Source: Prauserella aidingensis (GTDB lineage Bacteria; Actinomycetota; Actinomycetes; Mycobacteriales; Pseudonocardiaceae). From it: 46,568 nt of DNA. The stretch spans positions 1 to 46,568 of the forward strand of contig NZ_JAMTCN010000033.1 of NCBI RefSeq assembly GCF_024171865.1, written 5' to 3'. The notes beneath the pieces are model-generated. The model saw only the letters and a list, made by a program, of their open reading frames with translations, was not told the origin of the DNA and searched no databases. Below, in pieces: positions 8,865 to 19,316 of this stretch (the stretch's first letter is position 1; the number at the start of each line of letters is the position of its first letter). Made by a program: the position numbers and the translations under genes.

Positions 8865-10472
8865 TCAGACCGTGGCGTTGGTCAGGTAGCGCGCGTACGC
8901 ACCCGTGGTGACGAAGCCCGGCAGCTTCTCCCCGAGCGCTGTCTCGACGAAGAGCTCGCGCGCGTCGGACAGCCGGGTCTCATCCCCAAGATCGGCACGC
9001 ACCGCCGCGAGTTCCTCGTCGAGCCATTCGGTGACCAGCTCACGGCTGACGACGGTGCCGTCGGTGAGCTTGGTGTCGTGGCGGATCCACTGCCACACCT
9101 GGCAGCGGGCGATCTCCGCCGTGGCGGCGTCCTCCATCAGCCCGTGGATGGCGGCGGCGCCGGTGCCGCGCAGCCACGCGTCGAGGTACCGGAGCGTGAC
9201 GTTGATGTTGCCGCGCACGCCCTCCTCGGTGACCTCGCCGCCCGCGCTGGCGACGTCGAGCAGGTCGGCGGCGGTGACGTCGACGTCGTCGCGCCGCACC
9301 GCGAGCTGGTTCGGCTCGTCGCCCAGGACGGCGTCGAACGCCTCCCGGCACGTGCCGACCAGGCCCGGGTGGGCGACCCAGGAGCCGTCGAACCCGTCGG
9401 CCGCCTCACGCTGCTTGTCCTGCCGCACCTTCTCGAACGCGGCGGCGTTCGCCTCCTCGTCCCGGCTCGGGACGGCCGCGGCCATGCCGCCGATCGCGTG
9501 TGCCCCGCGCCGGTGGCAGGTCTGCACCAGCCGCTCGGTGTAGGCCCGCATGAACGGGACGGTCATCGTGACGTCCGCGCGGTCGGGCAGCACGAAGTCC
9601 GCGCCGGCGTCGCCGAAGGTCTTGATCATCGAGAAGATGTAGTCCCAGCGGCCCGCGTTGAGACCCGCGGCGTGCTCGCGCAGTTCGTAGAGGATCTCGT
9701 CCATCTCGAACGCCGCGGTGATGGTCTCGATGAGCACGGTCGCGCGGATCGTGCCCTGCGGCAGACCGATCTCCCGCTGGGCCATGCGGAACACGTCGTT
9801 CCACAGCCGCGCCTCGTGGTGGCTCTCGAGCTTCGGCAGGTAGAAGTACGGGCCGAGCCCCTTGGCCACGAGCCGCTTGGCGTTGTGGAAGAAGTAGAGG
9901 CCGAAGTCGAACAGGCCGGCCGACACCGGGCGCCCGTCGATGCGGACGTGCTTCTCCACGAGGTGCCAGCCACGCGGGCGGACGACGGGTGTGGCGGGGT
10001 CCTCGCCGATCGTGTAGTGCTTGCCGCCCGATTCGAAGTCGATATTGCGACGGATCGCGTCGTAGAGGTTCAGCTGGCCGCCGACCACGTTCTCCCACGT
10101 GGGCGAGGTGGCGTCCTCGAAGTCGGCCAGCCACACCTTCGCACCCGAGTTGAGGGCGTTGACGGTCATCCTGCGGTCGACCGGGCCGGTGATCTCCACC
10201 CGGCGGTCCTCCAGCCCGGGAGCGGGCGCCGCCACCTGCCAGGAGGCGTCGTCGCGGATCGCGGCGGTCTCGGGCAGGAAGTCGAGCTTCTCCTCACCGG
10301 CCGCGATCCGCTCGCGGCGGTGACGCCGCACGTCGAGGAGCTCGCGGCGGCGCTCGGCGAAGGCGTTGTCCAGCTTCGCCACGAACGCGAGCGCGGCCGG
10401 GGTGAGGATCTCGTCGTAGCGGCCTGCGGTCTGGCCGGTGACGGTCAGCCTGTGGTCGAACCTGTCAGCCAT
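8865..10472 (-). CDS. aceB: malate synthase A
   Basis: About 535 residues, close to the ~533 of isoform A enzymes. It condenses glyoxylate with acetyl-CoA to malate, the second step of the glyoxylate shunt. Visible signatures: [20 protein letters not shown] (active-site Arg/Asp region), [10 protein letters not shown], and the family signature [17 protein letters not shown] in the TIM barrel. ATG 10472 has a GAGAGGGG ribosome site about 7 nt upstream. It follows aceA on the same strand but the intrinsic terminator at 10529-10571 lies between them, so it probably has its own promoter. No RamB-like box was seen in the short gap before it. Confidence 0.96.
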   Translation of the reverse strand: MADRFDHRLTVTGQTAGRYDEILTPAALAFVAKLDNAFAERRRELLDVRRHRRERIAAGEEKLDFLPETAAIRDDASWQVAAPAPGLEDRRVEITGPVDRRMTVNALNSGAKVWLADFEDATSPTWENVVGGQLNLYDAIRRNIDFESGGKHYTIGEDPATPVVRPRGWHLVEKHVRIDGRPVSAGLFDFGLYFFHNAKRLVAKGLGPYFYLPKLESHHEARLWNDVFRMAQREIGLPQGTIRATVLIETITAAFEMDEILYELREHAAGLNAGRWDYIFSMIKTFGDAGADFVLPDRADVTMTVPFMRAYTERLVQTCHRRGAHAIGGMAAAVPSRDEEANAAAFEKVRQDKQREAADGFDGSWVAHPGLVGTCREAFDAVLGDEPNQLAVRRDDVDVTAADLLDVASAGGEVTEEGVRGNINVTLRYLDAWLRGTGAAAIHGLMEDAATAEIARCQVWQWIRHDTKLTDGTVVSRELVTEWLDEELAAVRADLGDETRLSDARELFVETALGEKLPGFVTTGAYARYLTNATV

Positions 10473-10528
10473 GATCGGACCCCTCTCGGGCGGGCACTCC
10501 GGGCGACGGTCGCTGCGGAGTGGGGTGG

Positions 10529-10571
10529 AAAAACGGGTGGGCCGGTCCGGTGGAAGTGACCGGCCCACCCG
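10529..10571 (-). terminator. intrinsic terminator of isocitrate lyase
   Basis: Perfect 14-bp stem (10534-10547 with 10558-10571, 10-nt loop) followed on the minus strand by five T (10533-10529). This is the most classical Rho-independent terminator in the window and separates aceA from aceB. Confidence 0.85.
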
Positions 10572-10622
10572 CTATGGGGTGTCACGGGGAGCGCTACGCA
10601 ACGGCCGTGACACGCTGTTTTC

Positions 10623-11900
<1,278 letters not shown>

Positions 11901-11913
11901 CGAACTCTCCACC

Positions 11914-11930
11914 TTTGCGAACTTTGCGAT
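11914..11930. promoter_or_regulatory. RamB-like half sites next to the aceA start
   Basis: GAACTTTGCGAT at 11919-11930 matches the corynebacterial RamB consensus RAAMTTTGCAAA at 10 of 12 positions. The overlapping TTTGCGAACTTT (11914-11925) matches at 10 of 12 on the other strand. The site lies 14-30 nt before the aceA start codon. Confidence 0.45.
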
Positions 11931-11988
11931 TGACTCGCTGTGTAGATCGACCATGACATGCGCTGCGAAAACTCGGCCACATCTCCAA

Positions 11989-12010
11989 TTTGCAAATTTC
12001 TGCAAAATTT
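11989..12010. promoter_or_regulatory. RamB box upstream of aceA/ramB
   Basis: On the minus strand 12000-11989 reads GAAATTTGCAAA, a full match to the C. glutamicum RamB consensus RAAMTTTGCAAA. A second copy overlapping its end at 11999-12010 matches at 10 of 12. The stretch is conspicuously AT-rich for this genome and sits between the divergent aceA and ramB genes, so it probably serves control of aceA and perhaps of ramB itself. Confidence 0.65.
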
Positions 12011-12125
12011 CCGTAGGATGTTGTGAAGGTTGCGAACCAAGCATTCGCACGAACGGGAAAAGACGAAGACTGAACCGGTTACTTGACCGTTTCGGTACGA
12101 AAGATCTACGGGACGTGATGCTGCG

Positions 12126-13559
12126 ATGGACAAGACTTTCGCCGGGGGCAAGCTGCGCCATCTGAGGGAAAGCCGGTCGATGAGCCAGGCGGACATGGCC
12201 AGACTGCTCGACATCTCGCCCAGCTACCTCAACCAGATCGAGCACAACTCCCGTCCGCTGACCGTTCCGGTGCTGCTGCGGATCACCGAGGCGTTCGGTG
12301 TCGACACCGAGTTCTTCTCCAACACCGACACCGCGCGCCTGGTCGCGGACGTCAAGGAGGCGCTGCTCGACGAGGCCGTCGGCATCGAGGCCACGACCGG
12401 CGAGCTCAACGAACTCGCCTCCAACCTGCCCAACGTGGCGTCCGCCCTGGTCAAGCTGCACCGCAGCTACCGCAACGCCGTCGAGACCACCGCCGCGCTG
12501 GTGACGGAGAACGGCATGGGCCAGCACGGCAGCGCCGCCGCTCCCCTCCCCCACGAGGAGGTGCGCGACTTCTTCTACGAACGCGAGAACTACGTCGGCG
12601 AGCTCGACGAACGCGCCGAGCGCATGGCCGCCGACATGGGCCTGCGCCGCGGCGAGACGGTGCACCGCACCCTGCTCGACCGCCTCACCGACCACTACGG
12701 CGTGCAGGTCACCAGCGACGGCATCGACGAGGCAGCCGGTCAGCAGCACCGCTACGAGCCGGACGCGAAGGTGCTGCGCCTGGCCCCGAGCCTGCGCATC
12801 GGGCAGCGGTCGTTCCGCATGGCCTCGCAGATCGCACTGCTCGAGTACGACGACCTGATCACCGAGCTCGCCGACTCGTGGGCGTTCTCCGGCCCCGCGG
12901 CGCGGTCACTGGCGCGCGTGGGACTGGCCAACTACTTCGCCGGCGCGCTGATCCTGCCCTACGGGCCGTTCCTGTCGATGGCGGAGAAGTACCGCTACGA
13001 CATCGAGCGGCTGTGCGACGAGTTCGGCGTGGGTTTCGAGACGGTGTGCCACCGGCTGTCGACGATGCAGCGGCCGAAGGCGCGCGGGGTGCCGTTCTCG
13101 TTCGTGCGCGTGGATCGGGCGGGCAACATGTCGAAGCGCCAGTCGGCGGCGGGATTCCACTTCTCCCGGGTGGGCGGCGCCTGCCCGCTGTGGAACATCT
13201 ACGAGGCGTTCACCTCGCCGGGCAAGGTCATCACGCAGGTGGCGACCTTGCCGGACGGCAAGAGCTACTTCTGGATCGCCCGGACGATCTCGCGCAACGT
13301 CGGCGGCTACGCCAGCCCCGGCAAGACGTTCTCGGTCGGCCTCGGCTGCGAACTGCGGCACGCCCGGCGGCTCGTGTACTCGGCGGGGCTCGACCTGGAC
13401 GACCGCACCGCCGCCACGCCGATCGGCATGGGCTGCAAGGTGTGCGAACGCCCCGCCTGCCCGCAACGGGCGTTCCCCCACATCGGTAAGCAGCTCACGG
13501 TCGACGAGAACACCAGCACGTTCGTCCCCTACCCGGCCGTGCCGAAACCGGAGGAGTGA
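12126..13559 (+). CDS. ramB: RamB-type XRE transcriptional regulator of acetate metabolism
   Basis: About 477 residues. N-terminal Xre/Cro helix-turn-helix (residues 8-65, [30 protein letters not shown]), then an IrrE-like domain and the C-terminal short-chain-fatty-acid regulator domain. Near the C terminus four Cys in [21 protein letters not shown] resemble the conserved Cys-rich end of this family. RamB represses or activates aceA, aceB and other acetate genes in Corynebacterium, and a homologue lies next to icl in Mycobacterium. Here it is divergent from aceA across a 225-bp region with matching boxes. The ribosome site before ATG 12126 is weak. Confidence 0.9.
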   Translation: MDKTFAGGKLRHLRESRSMSQADMARLLDISPSYLNQIEHNSRPLTVPVLLRITEAFGVDTEFFSNTDTARLVADVKEALLDEAVGIEATTGELNELASNLPNVASALVKLHRSYRNAVETTAALVTENGMGQHGSAAAPLPHEEVRDFFYERENYVGELDERAERMAADMGLRRGETVHRTLLDRLTDHYGVQVTSDGIDEAAGQQHRYEPDAKVLRLAPSLRIGQRSFRMASQIALLEYDDLITELADSWAFSGPAARSLARVGLANYFAGALILPYGPFLSMAEKYRYDIERLCDEFGVGFETVCHRLSTMQRPKARGVPFSFVRVDRAGNMSKRQSAAGFHFSRVGGACPLWNIYEAFTSPGKVITQVATLPDGKSYFWIARTISRNVGGYASPGKTFSVGLGCELRHARRLVYSAGLDLDDRTAATPIGMGCKVCERPACPQRAFPHIGKQLTVDENTSTFVPYPAVPKPEE

Positions 13560-13611
13560 TAGGCCGCCCGCGACCGGACCGCGGCGCGCGGGGCCCTGCG
13601 CAGGAGGCCGG

Positions 13612-14577
13612 TCACGCCGCGAAGGTGCGGCGGTAGGCGGTCGGCGTGAGGCCCGTGTGCTCGACGAGCCGGGTGCGCAGGTTGGCGGCCGTGCCCAGGC
13701 CGCTCCGGTGCGCGATCTGGTCCACGGCGAGATCCGTTCGCTCCAACAGCCGGCGGGCGTGCTCGACGCGGACCGCCGTCAACCACTGGTTCGGGGTGCA
13801 GCCGAGTTCGGCGCGGAACCGCCGGTGCAGGGTCGCCGGGCTCATGGCCGCCCTGGTGGCGATGTCGGCGACCGTGAGCGGTCCCGTCGCATGGTGTTCG
13901 GCCCAGGTCAGCGCTCCTGCGAGCGGGCTTTCCGCCTCCTTGGGAATGGGCCGTTCGACGAACTGCCGTTGTCCGCCGGGACGGTGTCCCGGAAACACGA
14001 GGCGTCGCGCGACGGCCGCGGCGATCTCGGCGCCGTGGTCGCGGCGCACGACGTGGAGCGCCAGGTCGAGGGCCGCGGCGCTGCCCGCCGCGGTGAGGAT
14101 GTCGCCGTCGTCGACGAACAGGACGGCGTCGTCGACGACCACGCGCGGGAAGCGGTCGCGGAACTCGTCGGCCCACTGCCAGTGCATCGTGGCGCGGCGC
14201 CCGTCCAGGACACCCGCGTCCGCGAGGGTGAACGCCCCGCTGCACATCCCGATCATCCGGGCGCCGCGCTCGTGGGCACCCCGGATCGCGTGCAGCACGT
14301 CGGGGTGGTGCGGGGTGTCGGTGTCGGGGCGGTTGGGGACGATCACCGTGTCCGCGTCGTCCAGCGCCGACAGTCCCGCGATGCCGGTCATGGCGAAGAA
14401 ACCCTGCCGCATCGGCACCGTGGGTTCGCGCGCACACAGCTGCACGTCGTAGAGCAGCCCGCCGACCTCGGGGCGGTCGATACCGAGGACCTCGGTCAGG
14501 CATGCCAGTTCGAAGGGGTTGGAGCCCTCGTCGACGAGCGCGACGACCCGGCGCACCCGCGAGGATTGTTGCGGCAT
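13612..14577 (-). CDS. GlxA-family (DJ-1/PfpI + AraC) transcriptional regulator
   Basis: About 321 residues. Residues 8-180 form a DJ-1/PfpI-like domain (RVVALVDEGSNPFELACLTEVLG; GARMIGMCSGAFTLADAGVLDGRRATMHW, with Cys in the nucleophile-elbow position). Residues 215-315 are an AraC-type DNA-binding domain with two helix-turn-helices (ADIATRAAMSPATLHRRFRAELG, VDQIAHRSGLGTAANLRTRLVEHTG). Ligand unknown. It is divergent from the cupin gene with only 52 bp between the start codons, so that gene is its natural candidate target. CCTTGC (14586-14591) and GCAAGG (14609-14614) form an inverted repeat there. Confidence 0.88.
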   Translation of the reverse strand: MPQQSSRVRRVVALVDEGSNPFELACLTEVLGIDRPEVGGLLYDVQLCAREPTVPMRQGFFAMTGIAGLSALDDADTVIVPNRPDTDTPHHPDVLHAIRGAHERGARMIGMCSGAFTLADAGVLDGRRATMHWQWADEFRDRFPRVVVDDAVLFVDDGDILTAAGSAAALDLALHVVRRDHGAEIAAAVARRLVFPGHRPGGQRQFVERPIPKEAESPLAGALTWAEHHATGPLTVADIATRAAMSPATLHRRFRAELGCTPNQWLTAVRVEHARRLLERTDLAVDQIAHRSGLGTAANLRTRLVEHTGLTPTAYRRTFAA

Positions 14578-14629
14578 ACGCCATTCCTTGCACTGTCGAG
14601 CGAGAAGCGCAAGGCCGGAGGATCGGACC

Positions 14630-15049
14630 ATGACGCATGCGACAGCGAACATCGACACCGTCCTCGCCTCCTTCGAGGAGCGGTGGAGCCCCCGTGTCCT
14701 CACCCGGGTCAACGACTACGACGTCCGGCTGGCCAAGGTGGAGGGCACGTTCGTGTGGCACTCCCACCCGGACACCGACGAGCTGTTCGTCGTGCTCGAC
14801 GGCAGCCTCGACATCCACCTCCGGCAGCCCGGGCCCGGAAACGCCGGCCGGCACAGCGGCGCGACCGAGACCGTCGTGCACCTCGACCGCCACGACGTCT
14901 TCGTCGTGCCCCGCGGTGTCGAACACTGCCCCGCATCGGCCGAGGGCGCGGCGGTGATGCTGCTCGAGCCGACCGGAACCCTCAGCACCGGCGACTACGA
15001 CGGCGACGTCCCCGACCACATCACCTCGACGACCGGCCTGTCCCCGTAG
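14630..15049 (+). CDS. small cupin-domain protein
   Basis: 139 residues with a single cupin barrel. Motif 1 reads VWHSHPDTDELFVVLDGSLDI (two His and a Glu as metal ligands) and motif 2 DVFVVPRGVEHCPAS (third His). Proteins of this size may be isomerases, dioxygenases or metal/sugar sensors; substrate cannot be assigned. The start at 14630 has GGAGG eight bases upstream and gives a protein of normal family length, unlike the earlier in-frame start inside the divergent regulator. It is probably controlled by the GlxA-type regulator. Confidence 0.85.
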   Translation: MTHATANIDTVLASFEERWSPRVLTRVNDYDVRLAKVEGTFVWHSHPDTDELFVVLDGSLDIHLRQPGPGNAGRHSGATETVVHLDRHDVFVVPRGVEHCPASAEGAAVMLLEPTGTLSTGDYDGDVPDHITSTTGLSP

Positions 15050-15101
15050 ACCCGGGCCTGCGGGTGCGCCGGCGACTCAGCGGAACGGCACCGGCCGAGA
15101 C

Positions 15102-15143
15102 GACGCCGAGGGCGGCCCGGAGTTCCGGGTCGCCCTCGGCGTC
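15102..15143. terminator. bidirectional hairpin between cupin and M14 peptidase genes
   Basis: Thirteen-bp perfect outer stem (15102-15114 with 15131-15143) continued after a one-base mismatch by a five-bp inner stem and a four-nt loop. Lies 30 nt beyond the peptidase stop codon on its strand and 53 nt beyond that of the cupin gene. Confidence 0.7.
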
Positions 15144-15172
15144 AGTCGGTACTCTCGGTTTCTCGGGGTGGC

Positions 15173-16465
15173 CTACGGCTCGGCGACCGTGCGCGCCGTG
15201 TCCCCGATACTCGGACCGCGCGGCGGGATCGCGTCGTAGACGGCCGGGTCGAGGTTGTCCACCTGACCGCTCGCCAGCGACGACAACATCCCGGACAGTC
15301 CCGTGTGGACGGTGCGCACGAGTTGTTCACGGTACTTCTGGCCGAGTGTCTGGGTCTGTCCCCGCACCTCGAACAACACCGCACCGCTGCCGTTCAACGC
15401 GAACGAGCCCAACCCCGTCCCCGGCAGGTTGATGTCCTGCGGGTAGAGGGTGATGTTGCCGAACAGCGGGTTGTTGTTCGCCTTGGCCTGCAACGCGTTG
15501 TAGGCCGCGACGTTGAGTTTCTTCGCGTAGTCGAGGTCGTACTCGTCGGCGTACTCCTCATGGCCCGGTGTCTGCGCCGGGTCGTCCACGAACTTGCCGG
15601 AGATCGACATCGTCACGAACCGGTCGGGGTCGTCCGGCATCACGTAGCACGCGCCCTGGTGATGGAGGTCGACGTACGTGTCTACGGTGCCGAACTCCTC
15701 CTCCAGCCCGACGTAGACGTCACGCACGGCGCGTGTCTCCGGCGAGAGGTACCAGCCGGTGTCGGCCGACGTCCCGGGGAAGTCCGCCGCCTGCGGTTCG
15801 TACGAGAGGTCGGGGTTGTAGTCACGGTTGATGTCGAAGCCGGGCCGCTGCGAGTAGTCGTCGCCCTGCAGCTCGCCGGTGTAGTAGTTCCACGCGGGCT
15901 CGGCGCCGGCGAGCTGGGGATACCGCTGGACCGCGTCGTCCCACGTCATGTCGTTGCCGCGGCGGTCGAGTTCGGCGGCGTCGGGATTCATCTTCGGGAT
16001 CGCCACGATGGTCAGTTCGTCGCGCCAGCGCTCGGCCTTCGGGCTGTCACTGGTGCCGACGAAGCGGAGCAGCCGCAACAGTGCATCGGTACCGGTCTTC
16101 TCGTTACCGTGGATCTCGCTGGTCAGCAGGACGGCTGTCGGGCCACTGCCCGCGCGGGCCGACCAGATCTCGCGGCCGCGGTTGCTCCGGCCGATCTCGT
16201 CGACGTCGACCACGCCGCCGGACACGCTCTCGATACGCTGCAGCTCGTCTCCGAGTTCCCGGTGATCGGTGAACTCGTGGACGGGCAGGTCCCGCGGTTC
16301 GTCACTGCACTTCTGGGCTGCGGGTGCACCCGTGGCGGACTGAGTGGACTGAGCCGGCTGAGTGGACTGGGCCGGCTGCTGGGCCGTGGCGGGTGCGGCG
16401 GTGACGAGCGACAGCACGGCCACACCGGCGACGACGGCCGCCTTCGAACGCTCCGGTCTGGACAC
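15173..16465 (-). CDS. secreted M14-family zinc carboxypeptidase
   Basis: About 430 residues from the GTG at 16465, chosen because an AGAGGAG ribosome site precedes it and it opens a normal signal peptide (SRPERSK, hydrophobic core, ATAQQ). A Gln/Ser/Thr linker with QSTQPAQSTQS repeats follows. The catalytic domain has the zinc motif SEIHGNEKTG (His and Glu), the third zinc ligand in YVDLHHQGACY, and a C-terminal LFEVRGQ supplying the general-base Glu. It should cleave C-terminal residues from peptides or cell-wall-linked substrates outside the cell. Single gene. Confidence 0.88.
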   Translation of the reverse strand: MSRPERSKAAVVAGVAVLSLVTAAPATAQQPAQSTQPAQSTQSATGAPAAQKCSDEPRDLPVHEFTDHRELGDELQRIESVSGGVVDVDEIGRSNRGREIWSARAGSGPTAVLLTSEIHGNEKTGTDALLRLLRFVGTSDSPKAERWRDELTIVAIPKMNPDAAELDRRGNDMTWDDAVQRYPQLAGAEPAWNYYTGELQGDDYSQRPGFDINRDYNPDLSYEPQAADFPGTSADTGWYLSPETRAVRDVYVGLEEEFGTVDTYVDLHHQGACYVMPDDPDRFVTMSISGKFVDDPAQTPGHEEYADEYDLDYAKKLNVAAYNALQAKANNNPLFGNITLYPQDINLPGTGLGSFALNGSGAVLFEVRGQTQTLGQKYREQLVRTVHTGLSGMLSSLASGQVDNLDPAVYDAIPPRGPSIGDTARTVAEP

Positions 16466-16544
16466 GGCACTCCTCTGGTGTCGGCGGGCCCCGTGGGACT
16501 CCGCGGGTTCGGCACGGAAATGTCGTGGTGGCGCCACCGGAAAA

Positions 16545-16563
16545 GTTAGTTATAACAGCTAAC
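16545..16563 (-). promoter_or_regulatory. AT-rich palindromic promoter region of the M14 peptidase
   Basis: The minus strand carries TATAAC (16554-16549), a good -10, embedded in the perfect 8-bp palindrome GTTATAAC and flanked by GTTAG/CTAAC inverted arms. It lies about 80 nt upstream of the peptidase start. No matching -35 was recognised. Confidence 0.45.
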
Positions 16564-16642
16564 CACTTGCGGTGGGTGGTACCGAACCACCGAACGGGTG
16601 GACATGTCGTGAGTGGCCCACTGTCGCGGTGACGACGGCGCC

Positions 16643-16662
16643 CACGCCTTCGGGGAGGCGTG
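16643..16662 (-). terminator. short terminator hairpin of the acyltransferase gene
   Basis: CACGCCT (16643-16649) and AGGCGTG (16656-16662) form a 7-bp stem with a 6-nt loop directly after the stop codon of the acyltransferase. Confidence 0.5.
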
Positions 16663-17418
16663 TCAGGATTCGTCGAGGGTCTGCCGCAGGGCTTCGTCGG
16701 CCTTGCGCGCCATGTCCTTGACGGCTTCCCGCCGCTCGGCGTCGGCCTCGTAGTCGGCCCTGCGGTCGCGCACGACCCGTGCGGGCGCGCCGACGGCGAT
16801 GCCGAAGTCCTGGATGTCGCCGCGGACCACGGCGTGGGCACCGAGCACGCAGCCGCGGCCGACGCGGGTTCCCTTGAGGACGGACACCTTGGTGCCGATC
16901 CAGGTGTCGGGCCCGATCCGCACCGGCGCCTTGACGATGCCCTGGTCCTTGATGGGCAGGTTGATGTCGGTGGTCACGTGGTCGAAATCGGTGACGTACA
17001 CCCAGTCGGCGATGATCGAGGATCCGCCGATCTCGATGTCCAGGTAGCCGTTGAGCACGTTCTGCTTGCCGAAGACCGTCTTGTCACCGATGCGCAGCGA
17101 GCCCTCGTGGCACCGGATCGCGTTGCCGTCACCGATGTGCACCCATCGGCCGATCTCCATGCGCCCGTACCCGGGGCGGGCGTGGATCTCGACGTTCTTG
17201 CCGAGGAACACCATCCCGCGCAGCACGATGTGCGGATTCGCGATGCGGAACTTCAGCAGCCGCCAGTACCGGACCAGATACCAGGGTGTGTAGGCCCGGT
17301 TGCGCAGCACCCAGCGCAGCGATTCCCTCGTCAGGAACCGGGTCTGATTGGGATCATTGCGCGTCCGTCGCCAGGCCTGGACGCGGTGCAGTACGGGCGA
17401 ACCCCACATCGACGTCAT
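16663..17418 (-). CDS. hexapeptide-repeat (LbetaH) acyltransferase, Rv3034c-like
   Basis: About 251 residues. The N-terminal ~60 residues are helical and basic (RFLTRESLRWVLRNRAYTPWYLVRYWRLLKF), followed by a left-handed beta-helix of imperfect hexapeptides (IGRWVHIGDGNAIRCHEGSLRIGD, VRIGPDTWIGTKVSVLKGTRVGRGCVLGAHAVVRG) and a short charged C-terminal helix. DFDHVTTD carries the likely catalytic His. The layout resembles mycobacterial Rv3034c, which lies near the methylglucose-lipopolysaccharide genes; that resemblance is recalled, not searched. Acyl donor and acceptor cannot be told. Start at ATG 17418 has only a weak ribosome site. Confidence 0.82.
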   Translation of the reverse strand: MTSMWGSPVLHRVQAWRRTRNDPNQTRFLTRESLRWVLRNRAYTPWYLVRYWRLLKFRIANPHIVLRGMVFLGKNVEIHARPGYGRMEIGRWVHIGDGNAIRCHEGSLRIGDKTVFGKQNVLNGYLDIEIGGSSIIADWVYVTDFDHVTTDINLPIKDQGIVKAPVRIGPDTWIGTKVSVLKGTRVGRGCVLGAHAVVRGDIQDFGIAVGAPARVVRDRRADYEADAERREAVKDMARKADEALRQTLDES

Positions 17419-17493
17419 GCCCCGGAGAGTAGCCGTGCCCCGCAGCGCCACCGGCCGGGAGGTGGCGAGGAGCGTGACAGGCTCGGGTCGTGA

Positions 17494-17538
17494 GAGGCCG
17501 GGGTGTGAGAAGCCGGATCGCGCGAGGCCGGGGTGTGA
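17494..17538. repeat. 15-bp direct repeat pair
   Basis: GAGGCCGGGGTGTGA occurs at 17494-17508 and again at 17524-17538, with a degenerate third version between. It lies in the 138-bp gap between the small membrane protein and the acyltransferase. Confidence 0.6.
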
Positions 17539-17556
17539 CGGCCCGGCCTGGCGCCC

Positions 17557-17751
17557 CTACGTTCCCGACTTCTTCTGCGCGGCGACCGCGGTCCCGATGA
17601 GCACTCCCGCACCCGCCAGTAGCACGACAGCGCCGACGATCATCGTGATCTCCGCCGGCGCCGGCAGATCGAGTACCGCAGCCAGTCCGCCCAGCAGCGC
17701 CGCGAGGCCGCCGAAGCAGGCGGCGAGCGGACCGAACGCCTTGGGGTTCAT
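17557..17751 (-). CDS. small two-helix membrane protein
   Basis: 64 residues (MNPKAFGPLAACFGG...). Two hydrophobic helices (about residues 6-28 and 34-55) are separated by DLPAPAE, and the tail is short and basic. No family recognised. The start at 17751 avoids the basic leader of a longer frame and gives a compact membrane protein. It is on the same strand as the acyltransferase, 138 bp upstream of it. Function unknown. Confidence 0.55.
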   Translation of the reverse strand: MNPKAFGPLAACFGGLAALLGGLAAVLDLPAPAEITMIVGAVVLLAGAGVLIGTAVAAQKKSGT

Positions 17752-17867
17752 AGCGGGACCGTACCGATCGCCCGTCCGGCGACCACGGCCCGGTTGGCAC
17801 GGCCCGGTGGGCTCCGACAGCACCTCCTCCGCACAGCCTGCGTCGACGAATGGCCGACGCGGCCGGG

Positions 17868-19236
17868 TCAGAACGGCGGCGGGTCGCCGTCACCCTCGCG
17901 CGCCGGATCGTTGCGCGGGGCCGGATCGTTCCGTTGCCGTGCACCATCGCACTGTTTCGGATGGTCCCGCTGCCGTGAATGGTCACGCTGTCGTGATCCG
18001 ACCCGCTGCCGCGCGTCGGTGCGATCGCCACGACCGGAACGGGGTTCACCTCCGTTACCGTTCGGCCGCTCCTCATCGGCGGTGCAGCGCTCCCGCGGAG
18101 CCAGCACGGGCTCCCGATGACCGGTGTAGGTGGTGCCGTTCGGCGTGGTCACCGTACTGGTGCCTTGCGCAGGGTCGTAGTGGAAGCCCCACCGCGGGTC
18201 GTTCTTCAGCCGGTGGTGACGTCGGCACCGCGCCCCGCCCTTGGCGACCGAGGTCTCCCCAGCGTGCTTGTCCCACTCCCGTTCGTGATCGCAGTGCCGG
18301 GCAGGCCGATGGCACCACGGAACGACACACTCCCGGTCCCGCGTCCGCACCAGTTGCCGGATCGTCTCGCTGGGCCGTCTCCGCGATCTGCCCAGATCCA
18401 CCGGGTCCCCGGTGCCGGGATCGCACAACACGGCGCGCCACACACTGGCCGGTCCGGTCATGATCTCCCGGGCGATCACGGCGGGCACGGGTCCGTAGCC
18501 ATCCAGCTCGCATCCCTGCTCGGAGATCGACAGGGCCGCGTCGACCGGCATGTGCAGCTGCACCATCACCGGCGCCGCGGGTGGTGCCACTCCGGGATCG
18601 TTGCCCAGCAGCAGCTCCACGGTCACGTCCGCGCGCAGCTGATCCCACGTCCGTCGCTCGCCGCCGCGACGCAGTGAACGGGCCATCGCATCGATCCGCG
18701 CGTAGCAGGCCGCCGCCACCTCGGCAGGCAGCTCCGCCAACAACACCGACACCGCGTTCTCCGCCGGCACGAGTTCGACCCGGCGTTCCGCACGCGCCCT
18801 CCGCGCACGGTCGACCTGTCCGCCCGGGTCGACCTTCTCCACCAACCGCGCCGCACACCGGGTCAGATTCCGCGGTTGCCACAGCGTCACGCCTGCCCCC
18901 GGCGAGCTTCTCCGCCAGCAACCGGTCCACGACGTGAGCCTGCTCGTCGTCCAGCACCGCGGTCGTCGCGAGAACCCGGTGCACGGCGTACGACTCGAGA
19001 TGCCCGGCGCGCATCGATTCGACGAGCCGTGGCATGCGCCGCACCAGGTCGACCGCGCGCCGAATCCGCTCCCGCACGGCCGTCGGCGACGCCCGCAGTT
19101 CCGGCGCCAGCTCCTCCGCGAGACTCCACCAGTCGTCCCCGGCCGCCAGCTCGGCCAGGAACGTCACCTCCTCGGCGTCGACCTGCGCACGGCGCTCACG
19201 CAGGGTGCGCGCACGCTCCGCACGTCCCGTCTCCAC
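17868..19236 (-). pseudogene. DUF222/HNH endonuclease gene interrupted by a frameshift
   Basis: The first part (ATG 19236 to about 18900) encodes the DUF222 N-terminal region (AELAAGDDWWSLAEELAPEL... VHRVLATTAVLDDEQAHVVDRLLAEKLAG). The rest continues one frame over (VTLWQPRNLTRCAARLVEKVDP...) and ends in the HNH domain: CVVPWCHRPARHCDHEREW and RCRRHHRLKNDPRWGF. The frame changes at a run of five C (18896-18900, five G in the coding strand). Removing one base restores a continuous protein reading ...KLAGAGVTLWQ.... The last ~50 residues are low complexity (RQRDH-like repeats). DUF222-HNH genes are multicopy in actinobacteria. It is either a real pseudogene or a homopolymer sequencing error. 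Confidence 0.8.
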
Positions 19237-19316
19237 TCGACCTCCGCCGCAGTCGCATCGACACTCCCTCGCGGCCGTAACCTGGCGGTGAACGACCCGA
19301 ACGGTGAGGAGTGCCC

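Noticed and set aside
10473-10533. RamB site before aceB
   Set aside because: No sequence close to RAAMTTTGCAAA was found in this gap.
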